Shown: positions 54,682-63,788, numbered from the stretch's first letter. The stretch: DNA of 64,000 nucleotides from Candidatus Pelagisphaera phototrophica (GCF_014529625.1 NZ_CP076039.1:2108001-2172000), one strand, 5' to 3'. The notes: generated from the letters alone by a model not told the origin. Numbers and translations: made by a program.

Positions 54682-56145
54682 TTACTCTAACGACCATTGC
54701 AGATGGAGGCGGGATTGGGTGTAGAGCAGCTGTTTATTATGTTCCGGTGATTCTGCTACGTTCACGTTTTCTTGAGGATCGCTGCGGTGGTCGTAGAGTT
54801 CTTGAGCCACGATTTTTCCGGTTTTGGCACTCCGCCATTCGGTGTACCGGAGGTTTAGCGTTCGGACGGAGTAGCCCCTATAGCCTGATCGATAGAATTG
54901 GCTGAAGGCTGCCGTATCTTGATGATCCCAGGCCTTGGGATCTACTATTAGCGGGGTCAAGGATTTACCTTCGATACTCTCTGGCAGGTCGAATCCAGCC
55001 AAGTCAACAAGGGTTGGATACATATCAATAAGTTCGACTCGAGCGTGGGTACGTTGACCATGTTCCCCTTTTCGTGGATCGACTATTATGAAGGGAATTC
55101 GAGTGGAGGTCTCAAAGTTCGTGTGTTTGCACCACATGCCATGATGACCAAGCTGGTATCCGTGATCAGACCAGAGGGCAATGAGGGTGTTGTCCGCCTC
55201 ACCGGTTTCTTCAAGCGCCGCAATCAGTTCTCCGATGAGAGAATCAATATAGCTGACACAGGCGAAGTAGGCATGGCGCGTTTGACGCGCGAGGGGTTCT
55301 GGAAGGGGTCCTTTTGCTGGCATGCCACCGAAGCTGCGTACATAGTTCCATGGGGAAAGGGCGAACTCGGGAGCGCCCCTGGGTGGATAAGGATTCGACG
55401 CCAACGGTAGAGTATCTGGCTTGTAGAGATCCCAATATTTCTTTGGGGCGTTGAACGGTGTGTGTGGCTTGTGGTAACCGATAAAGAGAAGAAACGGGAT
55501 CTCGGATTTGGCGGCCGATTTTAGTTTCGCGATCGCAGCTAGGTTTGTCTCCCCATCACGATAGGCATCATCGCTGACATCGGGCGCTTCAAATAATGGT
55601 ATGAGTTTATTGGATTCATGGATGCCATCGATCCCTGCCCTTTTGTCTTTGTACTCGGGGGAGGCGTATTGCTTCTCGAGAATATAGTGCTGGGGTTCAC
55701 TCCAGGACTTTGGATCCCGGTGGGTATTGTGGAGGACCTTGCCGAAACCAAATGTTTTATATCCCCTATTTTTGAAAAATTCGGGAAGTGACTCTGCATT
55801 GGGCCGATTGTCGCGGAATTGGGTTTTGTTGTTGTAGGCCTTTGTCGAATCGGGACGAAGGCTGGTGAACATGCTGGAGCGGGAAGGCCCGCAGACTGCA
55901 TATTGGGCGTAGGCATAATTAAAGAGCGTTCCGCGGGCGGCGAGTTTGTCGATGTTCGGCGAATGGATGTGCGTTGCCCCGTAGCAATTTAGTTCTGGAC
56001 GCAGATCGTCAATACCGATGATCAATAAATTCGGTAAATCTGCGGAGGCGGTGTTGAGACAGATAGACGTTAGAAAAATTAGCCTAGCTCGAAGTAAGAA
56101 AGAAGATGGCAGAGTAATTGCAGGAATGATCACAAATAAACTCAT
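54682..56145 (-). CDS. Iduronate-2-sulfatase-like secreted sulfatase
   Basis: About 487 residues from Met at 56145 (MSLFVIIPAITLPSSFLLRA as leader); ATG 56196 is also in frame. Metal motif LLIIGIDDLRPELNCYGA. The formylglycine Cys is in VCGPSRSSMFTSLRPDS. Later: FIGYHKPHTPFNAPKKYWDL and ALWSDHGYQLGHHGMWCKHT. The IDDLRPELNCYG and FTSLRPDS blocks are typical of iduronate-2-sulfatase (IDS-like) enzymes, suggesting a uronate-2-sulfate or similar substrate (family inference). It is 10 bp upstream of the isomerase-like frame. Confidence 0.93.
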   Translation of the reverse strand: MSLFVIIPAITLPSSFLLRARLIFLTSICLNTASADLPNLLIIGIDDLRPELNCYGATHIHSPNIDKLAARGTLFNYAYAQYAVCGPSRSSMFTSLRPDSTKAYNNKTQFRDNRPNAESLPEFFKNRGYKTFGFGKVLHNTHRDPKSWSEPQHYILEKQYASPEYKDKRAGIDGIHESNKLIPLFEAPDVSDDAYRDGETNLAAIAKLKSAAKSEIPFLLFIGYHKPHTPFNAPKKYWDLYKPDTLPLASNPYPPRGAPEFALSPWNYVRSFGGMPAKGPLPEPLARQTRHAYFACVSYIDSLIGELIAALEETGEADNTLIALWSDHGYQLGHHGMWCKHTNFETSTRIPFIIVDPRKGEHGQRTHARVELIDMYPTLVDLAGFDLPESIEGKSLTPLIVDPKAWDHQDTAAFSQFYRSGYRGYSVRTLNLRYTEWRSAKTGKIVAQELYDHRSDPQENVNVAESPEHNKQLLYTQSRLHLQWSLE

Positions 56146-56286
56146 ATGGCTGCAGACGGCATGCAGCAAGATTGGTTCAAGTTGTAGTAGTGGCAACTAT
56201 AAGATCGTTTTGTTTGCTACCAATTGGATTGCTTTGGCTGGGCTAGAAGCCATTTTGTGAATGTATTCTGAAGTGGTTACCTCATT

Positions 56287-56991
56287 ATGAAGACAGTATT
56301 GATCACAGGAGCCAATCGAGGATTAGGACTGGAGTTTGCCAAGCAGTATCAATTGGATGAATGGGAGGTGATTGCCTGTTGTCGGAATCCAGATGATGTG
56401 CCGGAACTGTTAGAATCGGGTGTTTCTGTCTCCCAATTGAATCTTCTCGACTTCGAAGCGATTAACCGGTTTGCGGAAACGCTCAAGGGGAAGCCGATTG
56501 ACTTGTTGATCAACAACGCGGGCATACACGACCGTAGCAAAGAAGAGGGATTCTTGGGTATTGAAACGGAACGTTGGATTGATGGGTTTAAGGTTAACGC
56601 GATGGCACCGGTTTTATTGACTCAGGCACTAGTCGATAATCTTTCCGCTTCAGAAAATCCTGTTGCGGCGACGATTGGCAGTCAGGCAGGTTGTCTCACG
56701 CTCTACGATTCGGGTGGGCTCTATCTTTACCGCACTAGCAAGGCGGCGGCCCATTCTGCTACAGTTATACTGTCGAATGATTTGAAAACCTTGGGAATCC
56801 CCTACGTTTGTCTCCGCCCAGGCCATACGAAAACGGATATGGGTGGGAGCGATGCACCTTACGAAATCGATGAATCTGTGAGGATGATGCGGCAGACATT
56901 AGCAAAAGTGGATATATCGCAAACCGGTTGTTTTATAGATCGTACAGGAGAGCTCATCCCATGGAATATGGAGAAGGATTTGAATATTTAG
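56287..56991 (+). CDS. Short-chain dehydrogenase/reductase (SDR)
   Basis: 234 residues, a classical-type SDR. NAD(P)-binding glycine motif VLITGANRGLGLEFAKQY (residues 7-14). NNAG motif in DLLINNAGIHDRS. Active-site Tyr-Lys in YLYRTSKAAAHSA, with an upstream Ser in AATIGSQAGCL. LRPGHTKTDMGG is the usual post-active-site block. It oxidises or reduces a hydroxyl/keto group in the cytoplasm. Its substrate cannot be inferred beyond the sugar-catabolism context. Divergent from the IDS-like sulfatase. Confidence 0.92.
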   Translation: MKTVLITGANRGLGLEFAKQYQLDEWEVIACCRNPDDVPELLESGVSVSQLNLLDFEAINRFAETLKGKPIDLLINNAGIHDRSKEEGFLGIETERWIDGFKVNAMAPVLLTQALVDNLSASENPVAATIGSQAGCLTLYDSGGLYLYRTSKAAAHSATVILSNDLKTLGIPYVCLRPGHTKTDMGGSDAPYEIDESVRMMRQTLAKVDISQTGCFIDRTGELIPWNMEKDLNI

Positions 56992-57003
56992 AGGACTTCG
57001 AAA

Positions 57004-57070
57004 GTAGCGGGCGATCTCCGAGTGCCCACGTGATAAATCAAACAATGGGGGCACAGAGATCGCCCGCTAC
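57004..57070. repeat. Palindromic repeat, family C, unit 2
   Basis: Long hairpin: GTAGCGGGCGATCTC (57004-57018) with GAGATCGCCCGCTAC (57056-57070), perfect 15-bp arms, and inner GTGCCC/GGGCAC (57022-57027, 57049-57054). It follows the SDR stop by 12 bp. Related to 29673-29744. Confidence 0.75.
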
Positions 57071-57120
57071 CAAATTCATCACGGCAGCAGTCGACACGCA
57101 GGGGTCTAATAAAATAATAT

Positions 57121-57342
57121 ATGGCAGAGAAAATTAAAGTAGGAATCATTGCCCTTGCCCAACTGGGCTCCCCTGTGGCTTGTAGGTAGCTGCGAGAGGT
57201 AGTACCTCTCGTCGCTTACGTTCAGCAATTGCGTCAGCGAGCAATCAATCAGGGTTGGGGCGACAAGGATACTACGATAATCACGAAAGTTTTTGAAGAG
57301 CTCCCAATCATCAATTTGACGTTTGAGAAAAGAGTTTTGTAA
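57121..57342 (+). pseudogene. Remnant of a 3-hydroxyisobutyrate dehydrogenase-like gene
   Basis: One reading frame holds both ends of an NAD(P)-binding beta-hydroxyacid dehydrogenase. The first ~20 codons (MAEKIKVGIIALAQLGSPVA) resemble the Rossmann start. The frame meets TAG 57187-57189, then continues as YVQQLRQRAINQGWGDKDTT, IITKVFEEL and stops at 57340-57342. GWGDKDT is a typical C-terminal motif of this family. The middle (about 220 residues) is missing and a palindrome lies at the join. The GxGxxG loop is damaged (Ala for Gly). This is clearly broken. Confidence 0.7.
57193..57211. repeat. Palindrome at the deletion join of the remnant gene
   Basis: CGAGAGGTA-G-TACCTCTCG, 9-bp arms around one base (stem of about 8 bp with a 3-base loop). 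No second copy was recognised in this window. Confidence 0.65.
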
Positions 57343-57541
57343 CAGTGATTTCGTAGTCGAAATCAAATTTCGAAAGCAGGAGTAGGGTGGCTTTTTGTGT
57401 CTCGGCACGGCATCACGAAGAAGAATGCGAGAGTATGATGCTGATTTGAAAATAGTGATATGTCCAAGTGCGAGTAAATTTTTAAGTGTTTACGATTTTT
57501 ATTGGTATAGCCAGAGCGGCTGCTCTCGGCCTACCTGACTG

Positions 57542-58984
57542 CTACGCTATCAGTTCGGGTATAATCTGTCCCCCGAATTGGGACATTTGCTTGAAGCGGC
57601 CGGCGTGGAAGTAGGTGAGCTTATTGTCGTCGAGCCCCAAAAGACTAAGTAAAGAGACGTGGACGTCTCGAATGTTGTGCACGACGTCCACGGCTTCCGC
57701 CCCTAATTCGTCAGTGGCTCCGACGGTATGGCCCGCGTTTACGCCTCCGCCGGCAAACCACATGGTCATTGCGTTGGAATTGTGGTCGCGTCCGTAGGCG
57801 GCGCCTCCATCGCGAATACCATTATCTGGACTACGGCCGAACTCACCGCACCAGACGATCAATGTTTCGTCTAGCAATCCGCGCTGTTTGAGATCCTTGA
57901 TCAAGCCCGCAATGGGCTTGTCGATATTCCGGATACGTTGTCCGTGAGCCCGCTCTAAGAAATCGTGGGAATCCCAACCTCCGGAATAGGCTTGTACAAA
58001 GCGGACGCCTTTTTCTACAAGCCGACGGGCGAGGAGTAGCTTTCGGCCGAAAACCTCCGTTTCATCGTCACCGATCCCATAAAGCTCTTTCGTTTTATCG
58101 TCTTCTTGGTCAATATTGAGAATTCCAGGCACCTGTATTTGCATCCGGAAGGCGAGTTCGTAGTTTTCGATTCGTGCTTGCAGGTCGTCCTGCCAGGGAT
58201 GATCCTCCAGGTGATCGTGATTAAAACGACTTAGGAGATTTAGATTTTCACGCTGATGCTCAGGAGAGATTCCAGCAGTTGGTTTTAAGTCGAGGATGGG
58301 GGATCCCTGGGGGCGTAAAGGGGTTCCCTGGTAGTGTGCCGGCAAATAGCCGTTACCCCAATTGGGTGATCCACCTTGTGGATACGATAATTCAGGAAGA
58401 ACAATGAATCCCGGTAGGTCCTGGTTTTCGGATCCGAGGCCATAGGTCACCCAAGATCCCATAGCTGGATCGCCCCCAAAGCGATTTCCGGTATTTACCT
58501 GAAACATCGCGGTGGGATGGTTGACCGAATCGACCTGGCAACCGCGATAAAAGCAGATGTCGTCCGCTACTCCAGCCAGATGTTGCCAGGGCTCAGTCAT
58601 CCAAGCGCCGGATTGACCAATTTGACGCGAAGCCCATGGGCTTTGCACGTAGTAGCGGGTACCGCTTTCCATGGCGGATTTAGCTTCTCCGCTGCGAGTG
58701 AACTTTTGCAAATGGAGGCCTTTAAGAGCCGGCTTGGGATCGAAGGTATCGATATGGCTCGGACCGCCTTCCATCATGAGGAAAATGCAGTTTTTGGCTT
58801 TGGGGGAAAGGTGCGGTTTTTTGAGCGCGAGTGGTCTTGCTGGTGAGGAGGTGGCCATGGCATCGAGTCCAGTGAGGGCGATACTTCCGAGGCTCGCTCC
58901 CATACTGTAGAGAAAGCTACGACGATTAAGGGAGCGGGCGGCAGCCTGGTTAGCGGCGATCTGTTGGCGTAGGTTTTGGCTCAT
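57542..58984 (-). CDS. DUF1501-family protein
   Basis: 480 residues with a Tat leader (LNRRSFLYSMGASLGSIALT). Domain body: NCIFLMMEGGPSHIDTFDPK, IVWCGEFGRSPDN and GRDHNSNAMTMWFAGGGVNA, which are the DUF1501 blocks and resemble the alkaline-phosphatase/sulfatase fold. DUF1501 genes in Planctomycetes and Verrucomicrobiota are nearly always paired with a cytochrome-DUF1553 gene, as here: the upstream partner ends at 59072 on the same strand. The reaction is unknown. Confidence 0.93.
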   Translation of the reverse strand: MSQNLRQQIAANQAAARSLNRRSFLYSMGASLGSIALTGLDAMATSSPARPLALKKPHLSPKAKNCIFLMMEGGPSHIDTFDPKPALKGLHLQKFTRSGEAKSAMESGTRYYVQSPWASRQIGQSGAWMTEPWQHLAGVADDICFYRGCQVDSVNHPTAMFQVNTGNRFGGDPAMGSWVTYGLGSENQDLPGFIVLPELSYPQGGSPNWGNGYLPAHYQGTPLRPQGSPILDLKPTAGISPEHQRENLNLLSRFNHDHLEDHPWQDDLQARIENYELAFRMQIQVPGILNIDQEDDKTKELYGIGDDETEVFGRKLLLARRLVEKGVRFVQAYSGGWDSHDFLERAHGQRIRNIDKPIAGLIKDLKQRGLLDETLIVWCGEFGRSPDNGIRDGGAAYGRDHNSNAMTMWFAGGGVNAGHTVGATDELGAEAVDVVHNIRDVHVSLLSLLGLDDNKLTYFHAGRFKQMSQFGGQIIPELIA

Positions 58985-59005
58985 AGCGAAAAGGGAATTT
59001 TTATG

Positions 59006-59065
59006 TAGGAGCGGGTTTATCCCGCGGTGATATAGCTGATGGATCGCGGGGTAAAGCCGCTCCTA
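59006..59065. repeat. REP-like repeat, family A, double unit
   Basis: Arm TAGGAGCGGGTTTATCCCGC (from 59006) and inverted arm GGATCGCGGGGTAAAGCCGC (from 59041, followed by TCCTA). Two arms face each other within about 60 bp, the REPIN layout. It lies between the DUF1501 and PSD1 genes. Confidence 0.75.
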
Positions 59066-59071
59066 CTGATT

Positions 59072-61906
59072 CTAGTAAACATAGAGAAATTCGTTACTGT
59101 TGAATACGACTAGGCAAAGATCGGACAGGGCTCGAGTTTTCGCATCAACGTCAGCTAGTGAAGGGTCAGCTACGTAGTCCTCGAAGCCAAACAGGACTTC
59201 CTTAAAGCTAAAGGGTGCACCTGTCATTTCCTCAACTGCGGAGCGCTCCACTTCTCTGGGGAGTTTTCTTGGAGGGAAGGCCAGGCCCTCGTGACGATCC
59301 TCCATTTTTTTCCAGTGTTCGAGAGATAGCACAAGCTCCTCTTTGTCAGGTTTACGCCCGTAGGCACGTTGAAAGAGGGTTTCGACTGCCTTTTTGCGTG
59401 TTTTGTTATTTTCCAGAAGGTTTATCGCAGTAGCGATGGAACGATTGAGGGAGTCTTCGCCATTAAAGAGGCTGAAAACCTGGGGTGTTACGGTGGAGGC
59501 ATGGCGAAACTCGCAGGACTCGTCAGGACTGGGTTGATTGAAGACTTCCATGAATGGGTTGCGTAGTCCACGGATCTTTTTTGCGTAGACAGAGCGGCGG
59601 TTTCGCAGCTCAGGGGTTCGGGAAGGCTCATAGGATGCGGCGTAGGAGCCCATCACTTGGCGAGGTTGGAGGGCCACATCCATATTGATTTCAGGGCGGG
59701 CGGGCAGTCCGCCAATGGTCGAGCTCAACTCGCCTGACACAAAAAGCATGGTGTCTCGCAGTTCTTCCGCACTCAGTCTCCGATGCTTGAATACAGCGTA
59801 GGATTCACCCAGGGGATCCTTTTCGATGACGAGTTCCCGGTTCTTGTGTTCTGTGGAACGCCGATAAGTCTCGGAAGACAGGATGAGTCGATGGAGGTCC
59901 TTTATCGACCAACCATTTTCGATAAATCTGGTAGCGAGAAAATCGAGCAACTCAGGATGCGTCGGCTTCCCTGCCATCGCTCCAAAATTGTTGGGATTCC
60001 CCGCGATTCCTCGAGAAAAGTGGTAGCTCCAGATCCGGTTAGCGATAGAACGCGGGACGAGAACATTGTCTGAGCTGGCCAGCCATTTGGCGAATGCCAG
60101 ACGACGACCTTCGGGTGACTTAGGAATCGTATTCCAAGGGTTGGCTTCAATGGTATCGTTCGATCCGGGTAAAGCGCTGAAAACGCCTGGGGTGACTTCT
60201 TCTCCGCGTCCGAAAGGGTCTCCTCCGATCAGGATATGTGAACTCTCGTAGGTTCCACTTTCGCTGGGGTTCTCTGGCATGGTCAGCATAGACCCTGAAC
60301 TTTGGGGTTTCTCTGGCGTAGGCCCTGTGTAGACTGACATGGCGTAAGGCTCGAATTTCTTCATTTCGAACTCAGTTCGGGCGACATTTTTCTGTCCCAC
60401 TTTGACGATGCCGATTTCTTCATCGGTCAAACCTAGATTACGAGGCGGCAGTTTCTCTTCTGGAATCCCTTGTTTTACGAGCTCCCTACGCGTTCCTACA
60501 GGGACGCCATTGTCGATGCACCATTGCTCGCGGGCCGTCTTCTGTTTTTGGTTGAGCGTATCCCGCATTTCAGCGAAATACTGTATTCGATTCTCCATGA
60601 CTTTGACTTCATCCGTATCAACCAGATGTTCGTATTCTTGGAAGGGGACTTCGCGATCCGCGAAATGAGTCGTGTTGAAAACCGCCTGGATGCGGTAGTA
60701 GTCTTTGGTGGGGATGGGATCAAATTTGTGGTCGTGGCAGCTGGCGCATTGCAGTGGATGGGAAAGGAAGGCCTGTCCCACAATGTCGGTCACATCGTCG
60801 AGAAACTGTTGCCGCGTGATCCGAGCCACGGACATGCCAGTGTGCTCCCAGGAACCCATACGGAGGAAACCGGTGGCTAGAATCATTTCGGGGTTCTCTG
60901 GGTCCCATTCGTCGCCAGCGATTTGCTCGATGATAAACTGGTCGTAGGGCTTGTCCTGATTGAACGAGCGGATGACATAGTCGCGGTACCGCCAGGCGCT
61001 TGGACGCTCATAGTCATTGGAAAACCCGGAAGAGTCCGCATATCGGGTCACATCCAACCAGTGACGGCCCCATTGCTCACCATATCTGGGATCGGCTAGC
61101 AATCGCTCGATCACATCCTTGAAAGCTTCAAGATCCGGCCGATTGTCCTTGATGAAGGCTTCAATCTCCGCGGGAACGGGTGGTAGGCCGATGAGGTCGA
61201 ATGTTGCCCTACGGATCAAGGTTCGCCGGTCTGCCGGTTGCGCCGCGGTGATGTCGTATTGCTCCAGTCGATAGTCAATGAAGGCGTCGATGGGGTTGGT
61301 GCTCTTGGCATGTGTACCGGGAACGACGGGATTCCTAATCGGTTGATAGGCCCAAAGATCTTCTTCCTTATACCGACGATTGGCCCATTCATCTGAAAGC
61401 GCTCCGCTGGTTTGCACGATCACTCCCTCAGCGTATTGATCGCGAATAAGGGCTACTCGGTCCTCCTCTGGCCAAGGGGCGCCCGCGTCAATCCAATCGC
61501 GAATGGCCCAAGTTTGCTTCTCAGTGAGCCGATTGTTTTCTTTGGGAGGCATCTCGTAGTCTGGATTATCCCAGCGGATCGCTTCCATGATGAAGCTGAA
61601 TTCCGAGTCGCCCGGTATGACCACGTCATCGAAGGATTCCCCTCCTCTAAGCAGTCCTTCTAAATGCGTGAGGTCTAGGTCAGCTTCGATTTTCTCGGGG
61701 TCATCGCCGTGGCACGAGAAGCACTTGTCGGCCAGCGTGGGCATCACCTTCAGGGCGAACAGTTTTTCCCCATCGCTGAATTCTTCAGCTACTTCTGCTT
61801 GCAGGTTTTCGAGACCAATTCCCGTGAGTAGTGCCGCAGTCCAAGCCATGCGGTAAAATAAGGGCAGAGAATGAGTTAACTTATTGATTATAAAACGACT
61901 AACCAT
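59072..61906 (-). CDS. Cytochrome-c/DUF1549/DUF1553 (PSCyt1-PSD1) protein
   Basis: 944 residues. Signal-type start (FYRMAWTAALLTGIGL). A c-type heme motif ADKCFSCHGDDP (Cys62, Cys65, His66) lies in the PSCyt1 domain, with PDYEMPPKENNRL supplying a likely axial Met. A DUF1549 part follows (AFIDYRLEQYDITAAQPADR) with a second CxxCH in LQCASCHDHKFDPIPTKDYY. The C-terminal DUF1553 includes VPRSIANRIWSYHFSRGIAG and FGAMAGKPTHPELLDFLATR. An exported electron-transfer protein with an unknown partner reaction; paired with the DUF1501 gene. Confidence 0.93.
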   Translation of the reverse strand: MVSRFIINKLTHSLPLFYRMAWTAALLTGIGLENLQAEVAEEFSDGEKLFALKVMPTLADKCFSCHGDDPEKIEADLDLTHLEGLLRGGESFDDVVIPGDSEFSFIMEAIRWDNPDYEMPPKENNRLTEKQTWAIRDWIDAGAPWPEEDRVALIRDQYAEGVIVQTSGALSDEWANRRYKEEDLWAYQPIRNPVVPGTHAKSTNPIDAFIDYRLEQYDITAAQPADRRTLIRRATFDLIGLPPVPAEIEAFIKDNRPDLEAFKDVIERLLADPRYGEQWGRHWLDVTRYADSSGFSNDYERPSAWRYRDYVIRSFNQDKPYDQFIIEQIAGDEWDPENPEMILATGFLRMGSWEHTGMSVARITRQQFLDDVTDIVGQAFLSHPLQCASCHDHKFDPIPTKDYYRIQAVFNTTHFADREVPFQEYEHLVDTDEVKVMENRIQYFAEMRDTLNQKQKTAREQWCIDNGVPVGTRRELVKQGIPEEKLPPRNLGLTDEEIGIVKVGQKNVARTEFEMKKFEPYAMSVYTGPTPEKPQSSGSMLTMPENPSESGTYESSHILIGGDPFGRGEEVTPGVFSALPGSNDTIEANPWNTIPKSPEGRRLAFAKWLASSDNVLVPRSIANRIWSYHFSRGIAGNPNNFGAMAGKPTHPELLDFLATRFIENGWSIKDLHRLILSSETYRRSTEHKNRELVIEKDPLGESYAVFKHRRLSAEELRDTMLFVSGELSSTIGGLPARPEINMDVALQPRQVMGSYAASYEPSRTPELRNRRSVYAKKIRGLRNPFMEVFNQPSPDESCEFRHASTVTPQVFSLFNGEDSLNRSIATAINLLENNKTRKKAVETLFQRAYGRKPDKEELVLSLEHWKKMEDRHEGLAFPPRKLPREVERSAVEEMTGAPFSFKEVLFGFEDYVADPSLADVDAKTRALSDLCLVVFNSNEFLYVY

Positions 61907-62040
61907 TTTTCGTCATTTAGGTCTAAGAATAAAGCATAGCATAGATTCCCATTCGGAGCTATTAGGATTGATGCATTCACTTTAAGAATTTTCGCACGGA
62001 GTGTTCTTTCTGGATAAATTCTCTGATGGGAATCAATTAT

Positions 62041-62196
62041 TCAAACCGAAACGCTGATTGTTACCTTGCGGTTGGATTCGTAAATGGCTTCGGCGATGCG
62101 AATATCGCGCAGCCCCATTTCTCCCGGGGTTTTGAAAGCCGTTTTGCTGGCCTGGATTGCGGAGGCGAAGCCCAACAGCCGATTATACTGAGTTTA
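62041..62196 (-). pseudogene. C-terminal remnant of a Gfo/Idh/MocA oxidoreductase
   Basis: About 50 codons on the minus strand ending at TGA (62041-62043). The sequence FASAIQASKTAFKTPGEMGL then RDIRIAEAIYESNRKVTI matches the usual last helix of the family (GLRDIRI-EAIYES). An in-frame stop (TAA) is reached just upstream, and no N-terminal Rossmann part was found nearby. This is the tail of a gene lost by deletion. Confidence 0.65.
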
Positions 62197-62392
62197 TCCA
62201 ATGTTACTAAGTTCTTTATAATATTGTTTCTCTTTGGGACATCTTATCTCGGAAGAGGCACCGAAAAACCCCCACTCTCGACGGATAACAATCTAGAGTT
62301 CAATTTACATTAAGAAAAAATCAAAAAAAGATATTTGGCTCTCTGCCCGACGACGAGTCAGCGACCCATCCTACAGCCGAATCGCAATGTAG

Positions 62393-62435
62393 GTCGCCTC
62401 GTCAAAGTCCCCGACAAGTCGGTGGCTGAGGCGAC
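62393..62435. repeat. Nested inverted repeat
   Basis: Outer arms GTCGCCTC (62393-62400) and GAGGCGAC (62428-62435), inner arms CCGAC (62411-62415) and GTCGG (62418-62422). Could form a hairpin or act as a regulatory RNA in the lactonase leader; no second copy seen. Confidence 0.55.
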
Positions 62436-62593
62436 AATCTAGTTTCGCTTGGCGGGTCTCTCTAGCGTGTAAATGGGTTCTTAAAGAGCGATATCATTGC
62501 GATTTGAAAAACGAGAGTTGATGAATTTTGGCATTTAGATAAGTTATCAAATTGTTGTGTATTCGCTCAATAGGGTTATTCATTCCTCAAGTT

Positions 62594-63703
62594 ATGAGAT
62601 CATTTCCAAATTCTTTCCCAACCCTGCTGTATATTCTTTGTGTTCTTGGGTTCCATTCTCTCGGAGCCGACTTCAAAGCCTACCTCCCAAGCCGAATGAC
62701 CAACCAACTTTGGATCGTCCAGGCTACAGAAAAAGGCGATCAGCTCACCCTATCCGTCGACAAAAAGGTAGATCTTGGTTTCAGTGCTGTCACGATCGTC
62801 GCCCACCCGGAAAGATCGTTGCTTTACGTTTCTACCAACGTCGGTGAGGAAGGAAACTCCCCGGGAGCAACCATCACTCTAGAAGCCGACGGCAGCTACA
62901 AGGGGCACCGGTCCCTAACGCTGGAACATGGTTACGCCTACCTCTCGCTGGATCATGATCAAAGATTTCTCCTAGGGGCTAACTATCGTGAGGGTCACAT
63001 TGATATCTACCCCCTCGACAAATATGGCATACCCGGCTCGCGCGTCGCCTTCCTCGACGAAGGTCGAACCGCCGCTCACGCGATCCTTCCGTCGCCTGAC
63101 AATCGATTCGTTTACATACCTTATGTAAAAGAGTCCAACGCCATCCTCCAGTACGCCTTCGACAACACCTCCGGCGCTCTCACGCCACTCGATCCCCATA
63201 ACGCCAACCCCCCCGAAGGTACCGGCCCTCGCCACATCGCTTACCATCCAACACTCCCTTTCGTCTACTTCAGTAACGAACAAGGCCTCGGTGCTTCCGT
63301 TTACCAAAGAGATCTTGCCAGTGGCCAGCTGACCCTCCACCAAGTCGTCGATGTTGTATCCGAAAATCAACGTCCGGAAAGCGGTGTCTCCGCTTCAGAC
63401 TGCTTCCTTAGCCCCGATGGCAAATTCCTGTTCACCGGCCAACGCAGTGGCAACGAAACTGCCCTGCCCAATGGCATCAACCGTTATCGTGTAGCCGACG
63501 ATGCTTCTCTAGAGCATCTTGGCCTCACGCCCACCGGTGAAATTCCATGGGGTCTCGCTTTCTCCCCCGACGGAAACGTCCTTCTTGTCACCGCACACGG
63601 GAGAGGTATCCTCCACGCCTTCCGTCTCACAAAGCAAGGGGAGCTCATACCAGTGGCGACTCTCCCCATTGATGAGCGTATATCGGATCTCGTCACTCGT
63701 TAG
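62594..63703 (+). CDS. Lactonase, 6-phosphogluconolactonase (YbhE) family
   Basis: About 369 residues from ATG 62594; TTG 62552 adds fourteen. Signal-type start (FPTLLYILCVLGFHSLGA), so probably exported. A seven-bladed beta-propeller of the YbhE/cytochrome cd1-type fold: blade phrases include VAHPERSLLYVSTN, LLGANYREGHIDIYPL, GPRHIAYHPTLPFVYFSNEQ, SPDGKFLFTGQRSGN and GLAFSPDGNVLLVTAHG. The family opens sugar lactones; an exported version could act on aldonolactones made outside. It follows the PSD1 gene divergently and precedes a sulfatase. Confidence 0.88.
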   Translation: MRSFPNSFPTLLYILCVLGFHSLGADFKAYLPSRMTNQLWIVQATEKGDQLTLSVDKKVDLGFSAVTIVAHPERSLLYVSTNVGEEGNSPGATITLEADGSYKGHRSLTLEHGYAYLSLDHDQRFLLGANYREGHIDIYPLDKYGIPGSRVAFLDEGRTAAHAILPSPDNRFVYIPYVKESNAILQYAFDNTSGALTPLDPHNANPPEGTGPRHIAYHPTLPFVYFSNEQGLGASVYQRDLASGQLTLHQVVDVVSENQRPESGVSASDCFLSPDGKFLFTGQRSGNETALPNGINRYRVADDASLEHLGLTPTGEIPWGLAFSPDGNVLLVTAHGRGILHAFRLTKQGELIPVATLPIDERISDLVTR

Positions 63704-63788
63704 GACGTTTGAGTAACGCGGTTGCCTTTGGTAGAAGCATTGCAGGGTTGATATCTGGCCGCAAACCGCCAATATCTAGGTTCCTCTC

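Larger units (their letters stand above)
56992..57541. other. Intergenic with hairpins and a gene remnant
   Basis: Contains the family C hairpin (57004-57070), the dehydrogenase remnant (57121-57342) and a palindrome inside it (57193-57211). A third short hairpin, GAGCGGCTGCTC, lies near 57513. No intact gene is supported. Confidence 0.55.
61907..62593. other. Intergenic with oxidoreductase tail and nested inverted repeat
   Basis: Contains the Gfo/Idh/MocA C-terminal remnant (62041-62196, minus) and a nested inverted repeat (62393-62435). AT-rich otherwise. Promoters of the PSD1 gene (minus) and lactonase gene (plus) should be here. Confidence 0.5.
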
